64,000 bases of DNA, from the NCBI GenBank assembly GCA_964407325.1, contig CAYOVA010000003.1, positions 40,221-104,220 on the forward strand, in the 5' to 3' direction. Made by a program: the position numbers and the translations under genes. The DNA comes from JAOAFZ01 sp964407325. Lineage in GTDB: Bacteria; Patescibacteriota; Microgenomatia; UBA1406; GWC2-37-13. Below the pieces are notes generated by a model, which was given only the letters and a program-made list of their open reading frames with translations, made no database searches and was not told where the DNA came from. Shown here piece by piece: positions 51,423 to 60,573 of this stretch; the first letter of the stretch is position 1; every line of letters begins with the position of its first letter.

Positions 51423-52154
51423 TTACTTCTTCACTACAACGATTTCCGAAAGGCACACATCCGCTGGCCTTGTGAGGGCGAACAATACAACTTCTGCGAC
51501 ATCTTTTGTTTTCATCATCCAAGGTTGTTTATGTGCGTTTTCCCGTTCAGCGTTCTCGTATAAGTTACTGTCAAATCCTCCGGGAAAGAACCCTGTAACT
51601 TTGATTCCTGTTTCTGCGAGTTCTTCACGAAGTGATTTTGTAAATCCTGTTAAAGCCCATTTTGTTGCTCCATACGTTTTCCAATACACATTGTTTCCTT
51701 CGGGGATACCATTAAATCCCGCTGTAGATATTACGTTAAAAATATAACCTTCATTTCGTTTTTTCATCCCTGGTAATACCTGGTATGTAAAGTTAATATT
51801 CCCAAGTGCATTGGTGTCAAAAGCCTGTTTTCGCATATCTGGCTTCGATTGTTCCTGTTCTTCATCGGTCCAAATCCCAGCATTATTCACGAGAACATCA
51901 ATAGTGCCCAGTTCGTCTTCAATTGCTGCTATCGTTTCTTCAATTTCATGCTGCACGCGTATATCGCACACAAATACTTTTGCTTTGCCCCCATTGCGCT
52001 GGACTTTCATTTGTACTTTGTTGAGCAGGTCTTCGTTTCGCGCTATAAGAGCTACCTTTGCACCTTCCTCTGCTACTAAGTAAGCAATTTCTTCTCCCAA
52101 ACCCTGGGAAGCACCGGTTATTACAATAACTTTATTTTTTAATGAAGCAGCCAT
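51423..52154 (-). CDS. Short-chain dehydrogenase/reductase
   Basis: This protein has 243 residues from MAASLKNKVIVITGASQGLG. TATAAT lies 6 bases upstream; the longer frame lies in the neighbour's end. It has the TGxxxGxG NAD(P) loop, NNAG (VLVNNAGIW), the Ser (VISTAG) and the catalytic Tyr-x3-Lys (YGATKWAL). It belongs to the classical SDR family, related to 3-oxoacyl-ACP reductase-like enzymes; the substrate is unknown. Confidence 0.88.
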   Translation of the reverse strand: MAASLKNKVIVITGASQGLGEEIAYLVAEEGAKVALIARNEDLLNKVQMKVQRNGGKAKVFVCDIRVQHEIEETIAAIEDELGTIDVLVNNAGIWTDEEQEQSKPDMRKQAFDTNALGNINFTYQVLPGMKKRNEGYIFNVISTAGFNGIPEGNNVYWKTYGATKWALTGFTKSLREELAETGIKVTGFFPGGFDSNLYENAERENAHKQPWMMKTKDVAEVVLFALTRPADVCLSEIVVVKK

Positions 52155-52160
52155 GAGAGG

Positions 52161-52166
52161 ATTATA
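52161..52166 (-). promoter_or_regulatory. Extended -10 box of the SDR gene overlapping the GH15 stop
   Basis: The reverse strand reads ATGGTATAATCC, which is TGn plus TATAAT, 6 bases before the SDR ATG. The TAA inside it is the stop codon of the GH15 gene. Confidence 0.6.
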
Positions 52167-54144
52167 CCATTTCAGGTGTTTTCTTAACCTCACAGATCCC
52201 AAATTCTTTCATTTTATCGAGGTAGTCCATAACAGTATTCACAAATTCAGCATGACTCCAGGTAAGTGGTGTTGCTGATAGTCTGTCGGCGTTATACGGA
52301 TTGAGCTGTTCTGATAATACACCCGAGGGTAGTGCATATTTAACTGTCCAGCGCAGCCAGTCCAATCCTCCCTGAAGACCTTCCGGATTTTTAGCTGCAC
52401 CAATAAAGTACTGTGCCAGCCACAGCGAGCAAATAAACCAGGGATTTCCCGGGATATCATCTCCTGAGCGGAAGTAGTAATCACCTTCATAGCGGGCTAC
52501 GCCACCCACTTCGGTTTTACACTGTAACTTTTCTTCAACTAGTTTCATCGTGTGGACAATACGAGGATCATCAAAGGGCAGGATGTGGAACTTCCACAGT
52601 GCATACACACTTGAGATATCCAGCGTGCGATCATAGATTACCTTGCCATCACGAAAGTTCACCATCTTAACAAAGCCATCTTCCTGGGTGTACAGATACT
52701 TTAGCATTGCACTCTTAATTTTCTCCGATGCCTGGGCAAATTCATTTTGACTATCGGTCTTGCCGAGGATTTCTGCAAACCGTGAAGCAGCTGTTAGGGC
52801 AGCTACTACTGTTGCACAGGTAAATGTATGGACTCCGTATTTCTCTTCCCAAAGGTCATAGCTTGGCTGGGGGAGACCTGTTTTTTCGTCGGTGTAGTTA
52901 ATCATGAAGTGTGCAGCCAGTTCTATAAATCCTGCATAGTTGCTTTCGATAAACTCCAGGTCTTTTGACATTTGGTAGTAATCCCACAAAGCGACCAGTG
53001 TGAGTGCGGTTTCATCTTCCTGGATGGGCAACGTAATTTTCCCGTTGCGCGTCCATGGATGCCAGGAGCTTCCCAACGATCCATCGGGGCGATATTTGTG
53101 CATTAAGTATCCGTCAACAGTAATTACATCGGCGCAGAATTCAAAAAAGCGCCGGGCATTGTTTAAGTATCCGGCACGAATAAGCGTCATTGCGGTTAAT
53201 GCGCCATCACGCGGCCACATGTAGCTGTAGCTGTCGAACCCGTGCTGGAACATATCGGAATCTCCCGAAGCCAAGATTGAGCCGTTATTGTCAACATGGC
53301 TTCGAACCAGCAGCAGCGATTTATTAAACAACGTCTTTATGCCATCGTCTATCCCGCAGAATTCATAATTCTGCTGATTTACCCAGGCATGCCAGTAGTC
53401 TTTCGTAGTTTGGAGAATATGCTCCGGTGTTTTGTGATGTACATACTCGTCAAGATCAAGAGCTGACTTAATAGAAGTGGCCGCGGCAATCCAGTAATAC
53501 AAGGTTTGTTCTTCTTTGTAGTTAAGCGTCATTGTTGAACCAATCACCGAATCGACTTTTCCATGCTGAATCGGATTCTTTTCGAGGATGCCATCTTCTG
53601 CATCTTTGTATGTGCCTTCTTTGCCCTGTGCTCCAAATAACCCTGTGCTGTATTGGTCAAAACTCTGATCGTTGGTTAATGTATTTATCAGGAACACACG
53701 ACGACCTTTGTAATGGATAAGACATTTATGGATAGGGTCAAAGTAAGCAGTATCGCCGCGGTACGATTCTGAGATATGAAATTCATGACCAAAGAATACT
53801 TTTATTGTTCTTTCTGATCCTGCAAGATTGGTAACAGTTACTCGCCGTATAAAAATATTTTTCTCGTTGTAGATTGTATCGTGAAATTCAAGTTTAATTT
53901 GCAGCTGGTCGTTTATTGCGGTGATACTGGAAGCAAGCGTTTCGCCCTGGCAATTTACATTAATATTCCAACTTGGGTCGTCCAGCCAGCGGATATCGTT
54001 ATCAACATGGATACCAATTCTATGTTTAAACGGGCCGCCCATATGGTTCTCCAGACCCACATAGGGGAAGTAAAAATCGCGAACCTGCGCGCGATCATCC
54101 ATTAGAATCAGCATCTGACCATTGGCCAGTGAAATAGACCTCAT
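52162..54144 (-). CDS. Glycoside hydrolase family 15 (glucoamylase/glucodextranase-like)
   Basis: This 660-residue enzyme has an N-terminal beta-sandwich domain (about 1-250; FYFPYVGLENHMGG) and an (alpha/alpha)6 barrel with YMWPRDGALTAMTLIRAG, ITLPIQEDETALTLVALW and SYDLWEEKYGVHTFT. The Glu in LWEE is the probable general acid and the Glu in LTWSHAEFVN the base. It trims glucose from alpha-glucans or splits trehalose. It lacks a signal peptide and is probably cytoplasmic. It lies in a reverse-strand cluster with DUF5752, GH57 and a glycogen-synthase-like gene. Confidence 0.9.
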   Translation of the reverse strand: MRSISLANGQMLILMDDRAQVRDFYFPYVGLENHMGGPFKHRIGIHVDNDIRWLDDPSWNINVNCQGETLASSITAINDQLQIKLEFHDTIYNEKNIFIRRVTVTNLAGSERTIKVFFGHEFHISESYRGDTAYFDPIHKCLIHYKGRRVFLINTLTNDQSFDQYSTGLFGAQGKEGTYKDAEDGILEKNPIQHGKVDSVIGSTMTLNYKEEQTLYYWIAAATSIKSALDLDEYVHHKTPEHILQTTKDYWHAWVNQQNYEFCGIDDGIKTLFNKSLLLVRSHVDNNGSILASGDSDMFQHGFDSYSYMWPRDGALTAMTLIRAGYLNNARRFFEFCADVITVDGYLMHKYRPDGSLGSSWHPWTRNGKITLPIQEDETALTLVALWDYYQMSKDLEFIESNYAGFIELAAHFMINYTDEKTGLPQPSYDLWEEKYGVHTFTCATVVAALTAASRFAEILGKTDSQNEFAQASEKIKSAMLKYLYTQEDGFVKMVNFRDGKVIYDRTLDISSVYALWKFHILPFDDPRIVHTMKLVEEKLQCKTEVGGVARYEGDYYFRSGDDIPGNPWFICSLWLAQYFIGAAKNPEGLQGGLDWLRWTVKYALPSGVLSEQLNPYNADRLSATPLTWSHAEFVNTVMDYLDKMKEFGICEVKKTPEMV

Positions 54145-54147
54145 AAA

Positions 54148-54489
54148 TTATTCGTACTCTTTTAAGAATTTAATCAGCACCCGGCGAGTGCTTAAAATAG
54201 TTTTGCAGCGAAGAAGTTCATCAGCGCATTCATCGTCTTTTAAAACAGCGCGCACCCAATTTGCAAAATCATTTTTTTCATCGGTAACGTGAAAGTTAAA
54301 TTGCTCTTCAGTTATGTTATCAAGTGCATGTTTAAGGTCGCGAAGATTATATAATCCAGGACCGTCATGAAGCCAGAAAGCCTGTTCCTCTGTTACCTGG
54401 ACCATTTGCTTGGGCATGTCGCCATCGCGGAGCGGAAACTTGTTAAGGGCGTCAAACAGGCTGTTAGCTGGGTCACTCATTTGCTGCAT
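54148..54489 (-). CDS. DUF5752 family protein
   Basis: This 113-residue protein has FWLHDGPGLYNLRDLKHALDNI and DFANWVRAVLKDDECADEL, as in DUF5752 proteins. These often sit beside alpha-amylase genes and may bind a glucan enzyme or carbohydrate. It is between the GH15 and GH57 genes with gaps of 3-27 bases. A start three residues later (MSDPAN) is possible. Confidence 0.7.
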   Translation of the reverse strand: MQQMSDPANSLFDALNKFPLRDGDMPKQMVQVTEEQAFWLHDGPGLYNLRDLKHALDNITEEQFNFHVTDEKNDFANWVRAVLKDDECADELLRCKTILSTRRVLIKFLKEYE

Positions 54490-54516
54490 GTATGCGATTG
54501 ATAAAAAACTAATAAT

Positions 54517-55728
54517 TTAAGAATAGGATTTTTTTGATTTGTTTGCAACTCGTAATCGCAGGTCTTGCATCGCGTTCATAAAGGCTATAAAGGCCTCGTA
54601 TGGTGACTCATAAGGGTTAAAATACTTGTGTACATCGCCATCTTCAAACCACTTGGTACACATATAGTAATAATGATCTGAAGTTTGCAGCTTTCTCCAG
54701 TCTTCAATTATCTTTTTATCTTTTGTCTGAATTACCTCTTTTTCAATTGAGTAAATATGTTTCATTGCATCATGTTGAATCGGATTTGAGAGCCAAGCTG
54801 ATAAGTCACGTTCCGTATCAGCCCAGGAGACATAATGAGGATAGTCCAGTTCTCCCCGTGCAGGATACCGTTTAATTGCTTCTGATGGTGTTACAAAGTC
54901 ATTATCGCGGTGCTGAAGGTGGTATTTAGGTAAGGCTTCCATAAATTTAAAAATGCCAGTATCCTCCCATTGATGTTCTCCAAATGTTTCGTAATCCATA
55001 AACAGATTTACTACTTCACCATTTCCGTTAATCTTATTTACCCACTTTGAGAATTTCGGTGCAGTAAGCGGGTATTCTTTCCAACTCTTATTTGAAAAAC
55101 GGAAGGCAATATCATCTGAGAGTTTATAGTTTTTAACCAGCAGTTTGATTTTCTTGCATCCTTTTGGCTGGTATACAAAGTTCGGGCTTCTCCAACCCAG
55201 GATAAAGTCTGCACCTTCTGCAAGGATCCCTTTGTATCCCATTTTTTCCACAACTTCTGCTACTTCATTGCTAAAGATCAGTTCTGTATTTCTAAAAATA
55301 GTCGGAGTGACATTAAAGAGCTTTTTAATCAACTTCTTATGCTGCTGGACCTGCGCCTTAAACTCCTCTTTTGAATAGAGGAACGAAAGGGAGTGGTAGT
55401 ACGTTTCGGAAAGGATTTCTACCCGACCGGTCTTAACCAGTGCCTGAAATGATTCTATAATATCAGGCCGGTACTCTTGAAACTGTTCCAACGCTGTCCC
55501 TGAAATGCTAAAACTGATTTTGAATTCAGGATGTCGTTTGAGCATTTTAAGAAAAAGGTTATTGGTAGGAAGATAACATTTTTCAGCCACTTTATTTAGA
55601 ATTGCTTCGTTATCAAGCCTGTCTTCTTTGGTTGTAAAGTAGTCGTGGTCATGTGCTATGTCAAAGAAACGATATCGTTTGACTCGAAGTGGCTGGTGTA
55701 CCTGAAAATAAAAACAAATCGAGGCCAT
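54517..55728 (-). CDS. Glycoside hydrolase family 57 (alpha-amylase-like)
   Basis: This protein has 403 residues from MASICFYFQVHQPLRV. The start was set by the family N-terminus with HQP at about 10. The catalytic nucleophile Glu is in FRNTELIFSN and the acid Asp in LFMDYETFGEHQ. TSDHYYYMCTKWFEDGDVH is the typical C-terminal signature. It splits or rearranges alpha-glucans. The long frame before it lies in the GT gene's tail and is excluded. Confidence 0.92.
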   Translation of the reverse strand: MASICFYFQVHQPLRVKRYRFFDIAHDHDYFTTKEDRLDNEAILNKVAEKCYLPTNNLFLKMLKRHPEFKISFSISGTALEQFQEYRPDIIESFQALVKTGRVEILSETYYHSLSFLYSKEEFKAQVQQHKKLIKKLFNVTPTIFRNTELIFSNEVAEVVEKMGYKGILAEGADFILGWRSPNFVYQPKGCKKIKLLVKNYKLSDDIAFRFSNKSWKEYPLTAPKFSKWVNKINGNGEVVNLFMDYETFGEHQWEDTGIFKFMEALPKYHLQHRDNDFVTPSEAIKRYPARGELDYPHYVSWADTERDLSAWLSNPIQHDAMKHIYSIEKEVIQTKDKKIIEDWRKLQTSDHYYYMCTKWFEDGDVHKYFNPYESPYEAFIAFMNAMQDLRLRVANKSKKSYS

Positions 55729-55729
55729 A

Positions 55730-56950
55730 TTAATGATGTAATAATTGATGATATATCTGTGCACACTTTTGTGCTGATTCATGCCACGTGTGTTTTTTTA
55801 CTTCTTTTAAGCCATTCTGATGCAGTGTCTGATAGAGTGATCCATGCTGCAACACGGAGAGGATTTTATTTGACATTTCCTGCACATCCCAGAAATCGAC
55901 TTTTAACGCATGAATCATAACTTCAGAAACTCCTGATTGTTTTGAAATAAGTGCAGGTGTCCCATTTGCAACTGCTTCAAGAGCAGCTATACCAAATGGT
56001 TCTGAGACGGAAGGCATAACGAACAAATCAGCGGCCTGGAAGATTTTATTTAATTCCTCCCCACGCAAAAAACCGGTAAAGAATACTTTATGGGAAATTC
56101 CGTATCGAGCCGCTTCCTGCATTAATGTCTGTTCCGTGTCACCTGCACCCGCAATCACAAATGTAGCATCAGGATAATGTTGCAAAACGAGACGCGCAGA
56201 TTTTAGGAAGTAATCTACCCCTTTTTGCATAGTAAGTCGTCCTACAAACAATACAATTTTCCCGAAGAACTGTTTTATCTGTTTAATTTCATCGTCATGC
56301 CTTTTTTTGAAGTCAGATAAGTTAATTCCATTGTGGACAACGTCAACTTTATGTGACGGAATATTATAGTGATTTACAATTACATCTTTGGTATATCCGC
56401 TAACTGCTATAACCCTATCAGCACGCTTCATTCCTTCTTTCTCTACTTGGTAAATATACGGATGTCCGGAATTAAAACCGGTTCTATCCAGTTCTGTAGC
56501 ATGAACATGTAGTACAAGCGGTTTTTTTGTTAAGTGTTTTGCTTCCATACCTGCTCCAAAAGAAAGCCAATCATGGGCATGGATAATGTCGACAGGGTTT
56601 GACTGTGCGATTTTACGGGCATTTACCGAATACTTATACACTTCTGTTATTAAATCTCCGCTGATAATGTCATCGGCTTTTAGTGTTTTTTTGAGTGTTT
56701 TGTAGAGCTCGGTAGTCAGATATGGATTATACATTGTGCGGTAAAAGTCTTCGGTTACCTCGCGCTCGTCAGCAAATGCGAGTTTTACTTTTTTTGATTG
56801 TGCGGGCACTTTGCGAGGAAGGACAAAAGTTACGTCAATATTGCTATCAACAAGACTATGAGTGAGCCCATGACAGGCTGTTCCAAGACCACCGCTGTTG
56901 AAAGGAGGGTATTCCCAGCCGAACATTAATACTCTTGGATTTGCGCTCAT
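55730..56950 (-). CDS. Glycogen/starch synthase-like glycosyltransferase (GT4/GT5)
   Basis: This 406-residue GT-B enzyme has RVLMFGWEYPPFNSGGLGTA (about 6-25), the GGLG donor loop of glycogen synthases, HAHDWLSFGAGM, and PSVSEPFGIAALEAVANGTPALI with the E-x7-E motif. It is likely to extend glucans, paired with GH57 and GH15 in a small storage-glucan pathway as found in archaea and CPR. It heads the run; TATACA lies 6 bases before the ATG. Alternatively it is a GT4 making a cell-surface glucan. Confidence 0.8.
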   Translation of the reverse strand: MSANPRVLMFGWEYPPFNSGGLGTACHGLTHSLVDSNIDVTFVLPRKVPAQSKKVKLAFADEREVTEDFYRTMYNPYLTTELYKTLKKTLKADDIISGDLITEVYKYSVNARKIAQSNPVDIIHAHDWLSFGAGMEAKHLTKKPLVLHVHATELDRTGFNSGHPYIYQVEKEGMKRADRVIAVSGYTKDVIVNHYNIPSHKVDVVHNGINLSDFKKRHDDEIKQIKQFFGKIVLFVGRLTMQKGVDYFLKSARLVLQHYPDATFVIAGAGDTEQTLMQEAARYGISHKVFFTGFLRGEELNKIFQAADLFVMPSVSEPFGIAALEAVANGTPALISKQSGVSEVMIHALKVDFWDVQEMSNKILSVLQHGSLYQTLHQNGLKEVKKHTWHESAQKCAQIYHQLLHH

Positions 56951-57180
56951 TAGTTATGTATAAAACGTGTATATATCATTATGGAGTGGTAGGTAACAAA
57001 TATCAATAGAATGTAGAATTCTCACGTATGAGCGGATTTAAGAATTAGGCTGTATTGTAAGGACTTTGTATTTTTATGATAATAAAAGTGAGTAAAAACA
57101 CAGCGAATGTGTATGTATTACGTATGTAAAATATAGTATTCTGTCCGGATTTGATACAGTCAAAGAGTAAAGGTAGCAGT
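56951..57180. other. AT-rich intergenic stretch
   Basis: This 230-base gap holds the -10 box of the glycogen-synthase-like gene (56957-56962, reverse strand). I see no ORF above 30 codons with a start signal, no stable hairpin with a U-tract and no RNA gene in the rest. Confidence 0.5.
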
Positions 57181-57735
57181 TTATGGAATCCGGTAAAAGA
57201 AGGTACGGAACCCTTTACCAGCTACTGTATTTTCCAGGTGTTTTTCGTGTAGGGCGGGAATAACAAAACCATGTGAAATTATAAGAGCTCCTTTGCGGCA
57301 TTCTTTCAGCATTTTGTTCTGGATTTCCTCGATAAGAGAAGGAAAAAGGAAAAGATAGATAGCGTCAAAATCTTTATAAGAGTAGTTCCGTATGTTTTTT
57401 ACTTTGATATGATAATCAGCCAGACCCATTACCTTACCTCTTACCATAGCAATTACAGCGAGGAGGGGATTGAGCTCTATGCCCGTTCCGACAACTCCTT
57501 TTTTTTTCACTGCTAGAGCAAGAAAGCGACCGTCACCGCATCCTAGTTCTAATAGACTACTTCCTTTCTCAAGTTTTGCGTTTTCTAGTATATGATTTAT
57601 ATCTTCTGTGGTAGTAGGAACAAAGGGCTGACCCATAAAAGTAGAAATGAGATAGGTCATGACAACAAGGATAGCTCCAACCAGAAACACGATGATAATT
57701 ATGAGCATTATCAGGCTTGAGACTGTTACTACCAT
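57181..57735 (-). CDS. Membrane-anchored SAM-dependent methyltransferase
   Basis: This protein has 184 residues from MVVTVSSLIMLIIIIVFL, with an N-terminal membrane helix (about 5-30). The class I methyltransferase loop is SSLLELGCGDGRFLALAV, with GTGIELNPLLAVIAM as motif II. It resembles small anchored methyltransferases with the ELGCGDGR motif whose substrates are unknown. The stop of the preceding FN3 protein lies just before its start. Confidence 0.82.
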   Translation of the reverse strand: MVVTVSSLIMLIIIIVFLVGAILVVMTYLISTFMGQPFVPTTTEDINHILENAKLEKGSSLLELGCGDGRFLALAVKKKGVVGTGIELNPLLAVIAMVRGKVMGLADYHIKVKNIRNYSYKDFDAIYLFLFPSLIEEIQNKMLKECRKGALIISHGFVIPALHEKHLENTVAGKGFRTFFYRIP

Positions 57736-57736
57736 G

Positions 57737-58567
57737 TTAGTTTTCCGGAATTGTAAATGTAAATTCAACCGGCTCTGAGAAATTACCAGTTACATCAATA
57801 GCTGATATTGTACCCACATAGTTTACACCTTTCTTAACATCAAGCAATGTTGCTTTTGTGGTTTTTACTACAATATTTCGTTTTTCCGAAGTATTCTCTG
57901 TGCCTTCCTGCATCCACTCAAGGTGATATCCGTTAATTACCACTGGGGTAGTAGAAGTACCTTGTTCCCAACTTACATCAATTCGATTTTCTTTTACATC
58001 AACCTGAACATTTCCAGGAGTAGGGATATCGCCTTTTACCTCTGCTTTTGTAGAGGTTGTAAATCTTCCAGCCTGGGTTTTTCCGGTAAGCATGTTTGTT
58101 TGGGAGTAGATTAATGCAGAAACACCTGCAACTGCTCCTAACATAGCAAGTAGTCCCAGTTGTTTAAGCTGCCTTTGATAGGCATCGATGTTTTTCTTGA
58201 AAAAGAGAAAGAATACAACCCCACCCACAGTAATGAGAATAATAAGTGTTATTCCAAGCACGGCAACGGATTGTTCGCCAATATCAAGCAAGTTTACATT
58301 TGAGGGAGCAATTTGCTGAGGGGTACCTACAGGTGCCTCTGTACTACTCACGGTAATTGAAAGTTCGGCACTTTGAATTGAAGTCTGCACAACATATTTA
58401 TTGTTTTCGTGGAGAATAACGATTGCCTGTCGGCCATCGGGCACAGTGGTAAAGCTTGCTACGCCTTCCGCGTTGGTGCGGGATTGAGATTCACCCACAA
58501 CAACAGTAGCATTTCGTAAGGGTATTCCATCTTGCAATACAGTAATACGCGCATTGGAAAATGCCAT
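57737..58567 (-). CDS. Membrane protein with carboxypeptidase-regulatory-like and fibronectin type III domains
   Basis: This 276-residue protein has an N-terminal beta domain (about 6-75; ITVLQDGIPLRNATVVVGE), two membrane helices (about 112-134 and 142-162), and a C-terminal FN3 domain (about 188-272; VQVDVKENRIDVSWEQGT). Because there are two helices, both domains face the same side, probably outside. TATACT lies 5 bases before the ATG. The role is unknown. Confidence 0.7.
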   Translation of the reverse strand: MAFSNARITVLQDGIPLRNATVVVGESQSRTNAEGVASFTTVPDGRQAIVILHENNKYVVQTSIQSAELSITVSSTEAPVGTPQQIAPSNVNLLDIGEQSVAVLGITLIILITVGGVVFFLFFKKNIDAYQRQLKQLGLLAMLGAVAGVSALIYSQTNMLTGKTQAGRFTTSTKAEVKGDIPTPGNVQVDVKENRIDVSWEQGTSTTPVVINGYHLEWMQEGTENTSEKRNIVVKTTKATLLDVKKGVNYVGTISAIDVTGNFSEPVEFTFTIPEN

Positions 58568-58578
58568 AACTCAGTATA

Positions 58579-59454
58579 CTACAAATCAAGAACTCGCAAT
58601 GCTTTAAGCGCACTGACATCTTTATCCTTAATCTCCAGCATAATGTCAAAATCCAGCGGTCGAGTGAGTGTTATAAATTGTCTAAATTGTTCAACGTCAA
58701 TTTCATCTGAATGCCTTCCTATACGTAAACCTTGCTGTTGCGAGCTATAGTCAATCATTGGAATACCATCTTTAGCATCCCAAGTAGAGAAACATTTCTT
58801 TGCTGCTTCGAGCATTTCTTCACCATCGTTTTTTAGTTCAAAATGAAGATTATCGAAAATAATGGGGATGCCTGTTTCCTGGTAGATAGCATAGCAGTCG
58901 TTTACTGAAAAAAGCCTGTCATCATTTTCTATAACAAGTCGCTGTTGAATCGCATTTGGCAGCTCCATAAAAGTCTGAATAAATCGTTTCATGCTTTCTC
59001 TTTTATCATCATACACACCTCCTACGTGTAGTTGTATTTTATGGGTAGTATCAAGCTTCATAAGATTAAACATATCGGCATGGTATTGCAATTCTTTAAT
59101 GCTTGTTACTACCGTTTTGGGATTGGGGGAGTTTAGTAGGATAAATTGATCAGGGTGGGTTGAGACGCGCATTGCATGCTTGGTGATAAATGAACCCAGT
59201 TCTTGGAAGATATCCTTGAAAAGCTGGTGCCAATTATCTGTGCAAATTGGATGTGATGCAAAAGGAATAATGTCGGAGCGTATTCGGTAAAAAAGCAGAT
59301 TGTTGGTTGCCGCGTATTCCAGGTTTTGTGCCAACCCTACTAAATTTAATTGCGTTATTTCAACAAAGCGTTCAGAACTATACGATGCCAGCCTAAATCG
59401 GCGTGCGGAGTGAAAGTCTTTTACTTTACTGTCACCGACATACCCAATTTTCAT
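58579..59454 (-). CDS. uvsE: UV damage endonuclease UvsE/UVDE
   Basis: This protein has 291 residues from MKIGYVGDSKV. TAGAAT lies 5 bases upstream, so the longer frame is rejected. Family motifs are FYRIRSDIIPFASH, RVSTHPDQFILLNSP (metal His), HVGGVYDDK and LVIENDDRLF, then IIFDNLHFELKND and MLEIKDKD at the end. It nicks DNA next to UV photoproducts and other distortions, using a TIM barrel with three metals. Confidence 0.93.
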   Translation of the reverse strand: MKIGYVGDSKVKDFHSARRFRLASYSSERFVEITQLNLVGLAQNLEYAATNNLLFYRIRSDIIPFASHPICTDNWHQLFKDIFQELGSFITKHAMRVSTHPDQFILLNSPNPKTVVTSIKELQYHADMFNLMKLDTTHKIQLHVGGVYDDKRESMKRFIQTFMELPNAIQQRLVIENDDRLFSVNDCYAIYQETGIPIIFDNLHFELKNDGEEMLEAAKKCFSTWDAKDGIPMIDYSSQQQGLRIGRHSDEIDVEQFRQFITLTRPLDFDIMLEIKDKDVSALKALRVLDL

Positions 59455-59493
59455 AGGATATTCTAACATGCTGATTAGGAGATGTTTGCGGCA

Positions 59494-59518
59494 GGCTGTC
59501 GGAGAAGTCCCGACAGCC
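59494..59518 (-). terminator. GC-rich hairpin ending cassette C
   Basis: The arms 59494-59502 and 59510-59518 pair over 9 bases with a 7-base loop, and three more outer pairs form after one mismatch. It starts 17 bases after the stop of the reverse small gene. There is no U-tract. Confidence 0.6.
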
Positions 59519-59535
59519 CGCCCTATTGAGGACCC

Positions 59536-59895
59536 TTACTCGGCGACGAGCTGGAGATCGTACCAGCCGTCGCTCAGGTTGTAGAACACAAAGAGCCCGA
59601 ACGGCGTCACCTCTGCGACGACACCACCCAGGCGTACCTTCAGGCCTTGCAGGTCTTCGTACCTGCACGGCTCTAGCGGACGAACAGCAACGAAGAGATC
59701 GAAGTTGGCCTTATTGGGGCCCGCGTTGTTGTGGCGCCGGTAGATGAGGACATGGACGTATTGTCCATCCCTCGCCGTTGGGTCGAGCCAGGTACTGACT
59801 GGAGGGTTAAGGAGCTGTCCGAGCTCCACGCGCACTCGTTCGTGTATAGACCGCGTATCGCGGTCGACTTGCGGTTCAGTTGTTCCCGTCGTCAT
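59536..59895 (-). CDS. Small soluble protein in GC-rich cassette C, unknown function
   Basis: This 119-residue protein has no membrane segment. It has a charged N-terminus (DRDTRSIHERVRVELGQL), a middle part with VLIYRRHNNAGPNKANFDLF and a beta-rich end (VTPFGLFVFYNLSDGWYDL). An SD-like AAAGG lies 8 bases before the ATG. Line 59581-59640 has 36 G+C of 60 bases, against 19 of 60 in line 59041-59100 in uvsE. No family is recognised. Confidence 0.6.
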   Translation of the reverse strand: MTTGTTEPQVDRDTRSIHERVRVELGQLLNPPVSTWLDPTARDGQYVHVLIYRRHNNAGPNKANFDLFVAVRPLEPCRYEDLQGLKVRLGGVVAEVTPFGLFVFYNLSDGWYDLQLVAE

Positions 59896-59942
59896 TGTCG
59901 GTACCTTTCATCTAGCTTTGTTCCTCAGAGTAGATTATTGTA
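59896..59942 (-). promoter_or_regulatory. Promoter and leader of cassette C
   Basis: TACAAT on the reverse strand (59937-59942), preceded by TTTGG as in cassette A, would give a leader of about 35 bases before the ATG, with AAAGG near its end. Confidence 0.5.
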
Positions 59943-59958
59943 CCAAATACTATAGGAA

Positions 59959-60573
59959 TTACCCCGTCTTTATAAAAGTATGGAGCTGATCTACCTCATA
60001 AGAAGTAATGTTGTGTCCCGAGGGCATAATACATACGGTAGGTTTTGCGCCTAGCGCCTGCAATACCTCAACAGTTAATTTACTCAGGGAGGGGAGTATC
60101 ATCGTGTCGTATTGTCCCCACGATATAAATATCTTGTGCTTGGACAGGTCGATTTCTTTGGGGTCGAAAGGAATCATTGCGTGTAGCAAAGCTGCTTTAG
60201 TAATCAATTCAGGATAGTTAAGCAACATAGCTAACAAAAAGTTTGCCCCATTAGAGTAGCCAACAAAAGTTATGTTCTCTGTTTTGATCTTGTTGATTTT
60301 TGTCCATTCCTTCAAAAACTGCACAAGTTTTTCAGTTTCCTCTGCGATGCTTTTCTGGTCAAAAACACCTTCTTCGTTCCTTTCAAAAAATCGAGGCATA
60401 CCATTTTCGACAACATTTCCCTTTAAACCCACAATGGTGTGACTTTTCAAAAAAGGCTCTACAAGCGGAAGTAGGTCTGTCTCGTTTCCTCCTGTGCCGT
60501 GAAACAGAAAGATGGCTTTGTCGCTTTTATTATCGATTTGATGGTACTTAAACAGGTCTAAGGGATTTTTCAT
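59959..60573 (-). CDS. Alpha/beta hydrolase, carboxylesterase MhqD-like
   Basis: This 204-residue hydrolase has IFLFHGTGGNETDLLPLV (oxyanion area), the Ser nucleophile in VGYSNGANFLLAM, an Asp in GQYDTMI and the His in MPSGHNITS. It belongs to the small carboxylesterase group (MhqD/phospholipase-carboxylesterase). It starts inside the last 4 bases of the mhqO-like gene, and the two are a co-transcribed pair, as in the Bacillus quinone-resistance operon. Confidence 0.85.
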   Translation of the reverse strand: MKNPLDLFKYHQIDNKSDKAIFLFHGTGGNETDLLPLVEPFLKSHTIVGLKGNVVENGMPRFFERNEEGVFDQKSIAEETEKLVQFLKEWTKINKIKTENITFVGYSNGANFLLAMLLNYPELITKAALLHAMIPFDPKEIDLSKHKIFISWGQYDTMILPSLSKLTVEVLQALGAKPTVCIMPSGHNITSYEVDQLHTFIKTG

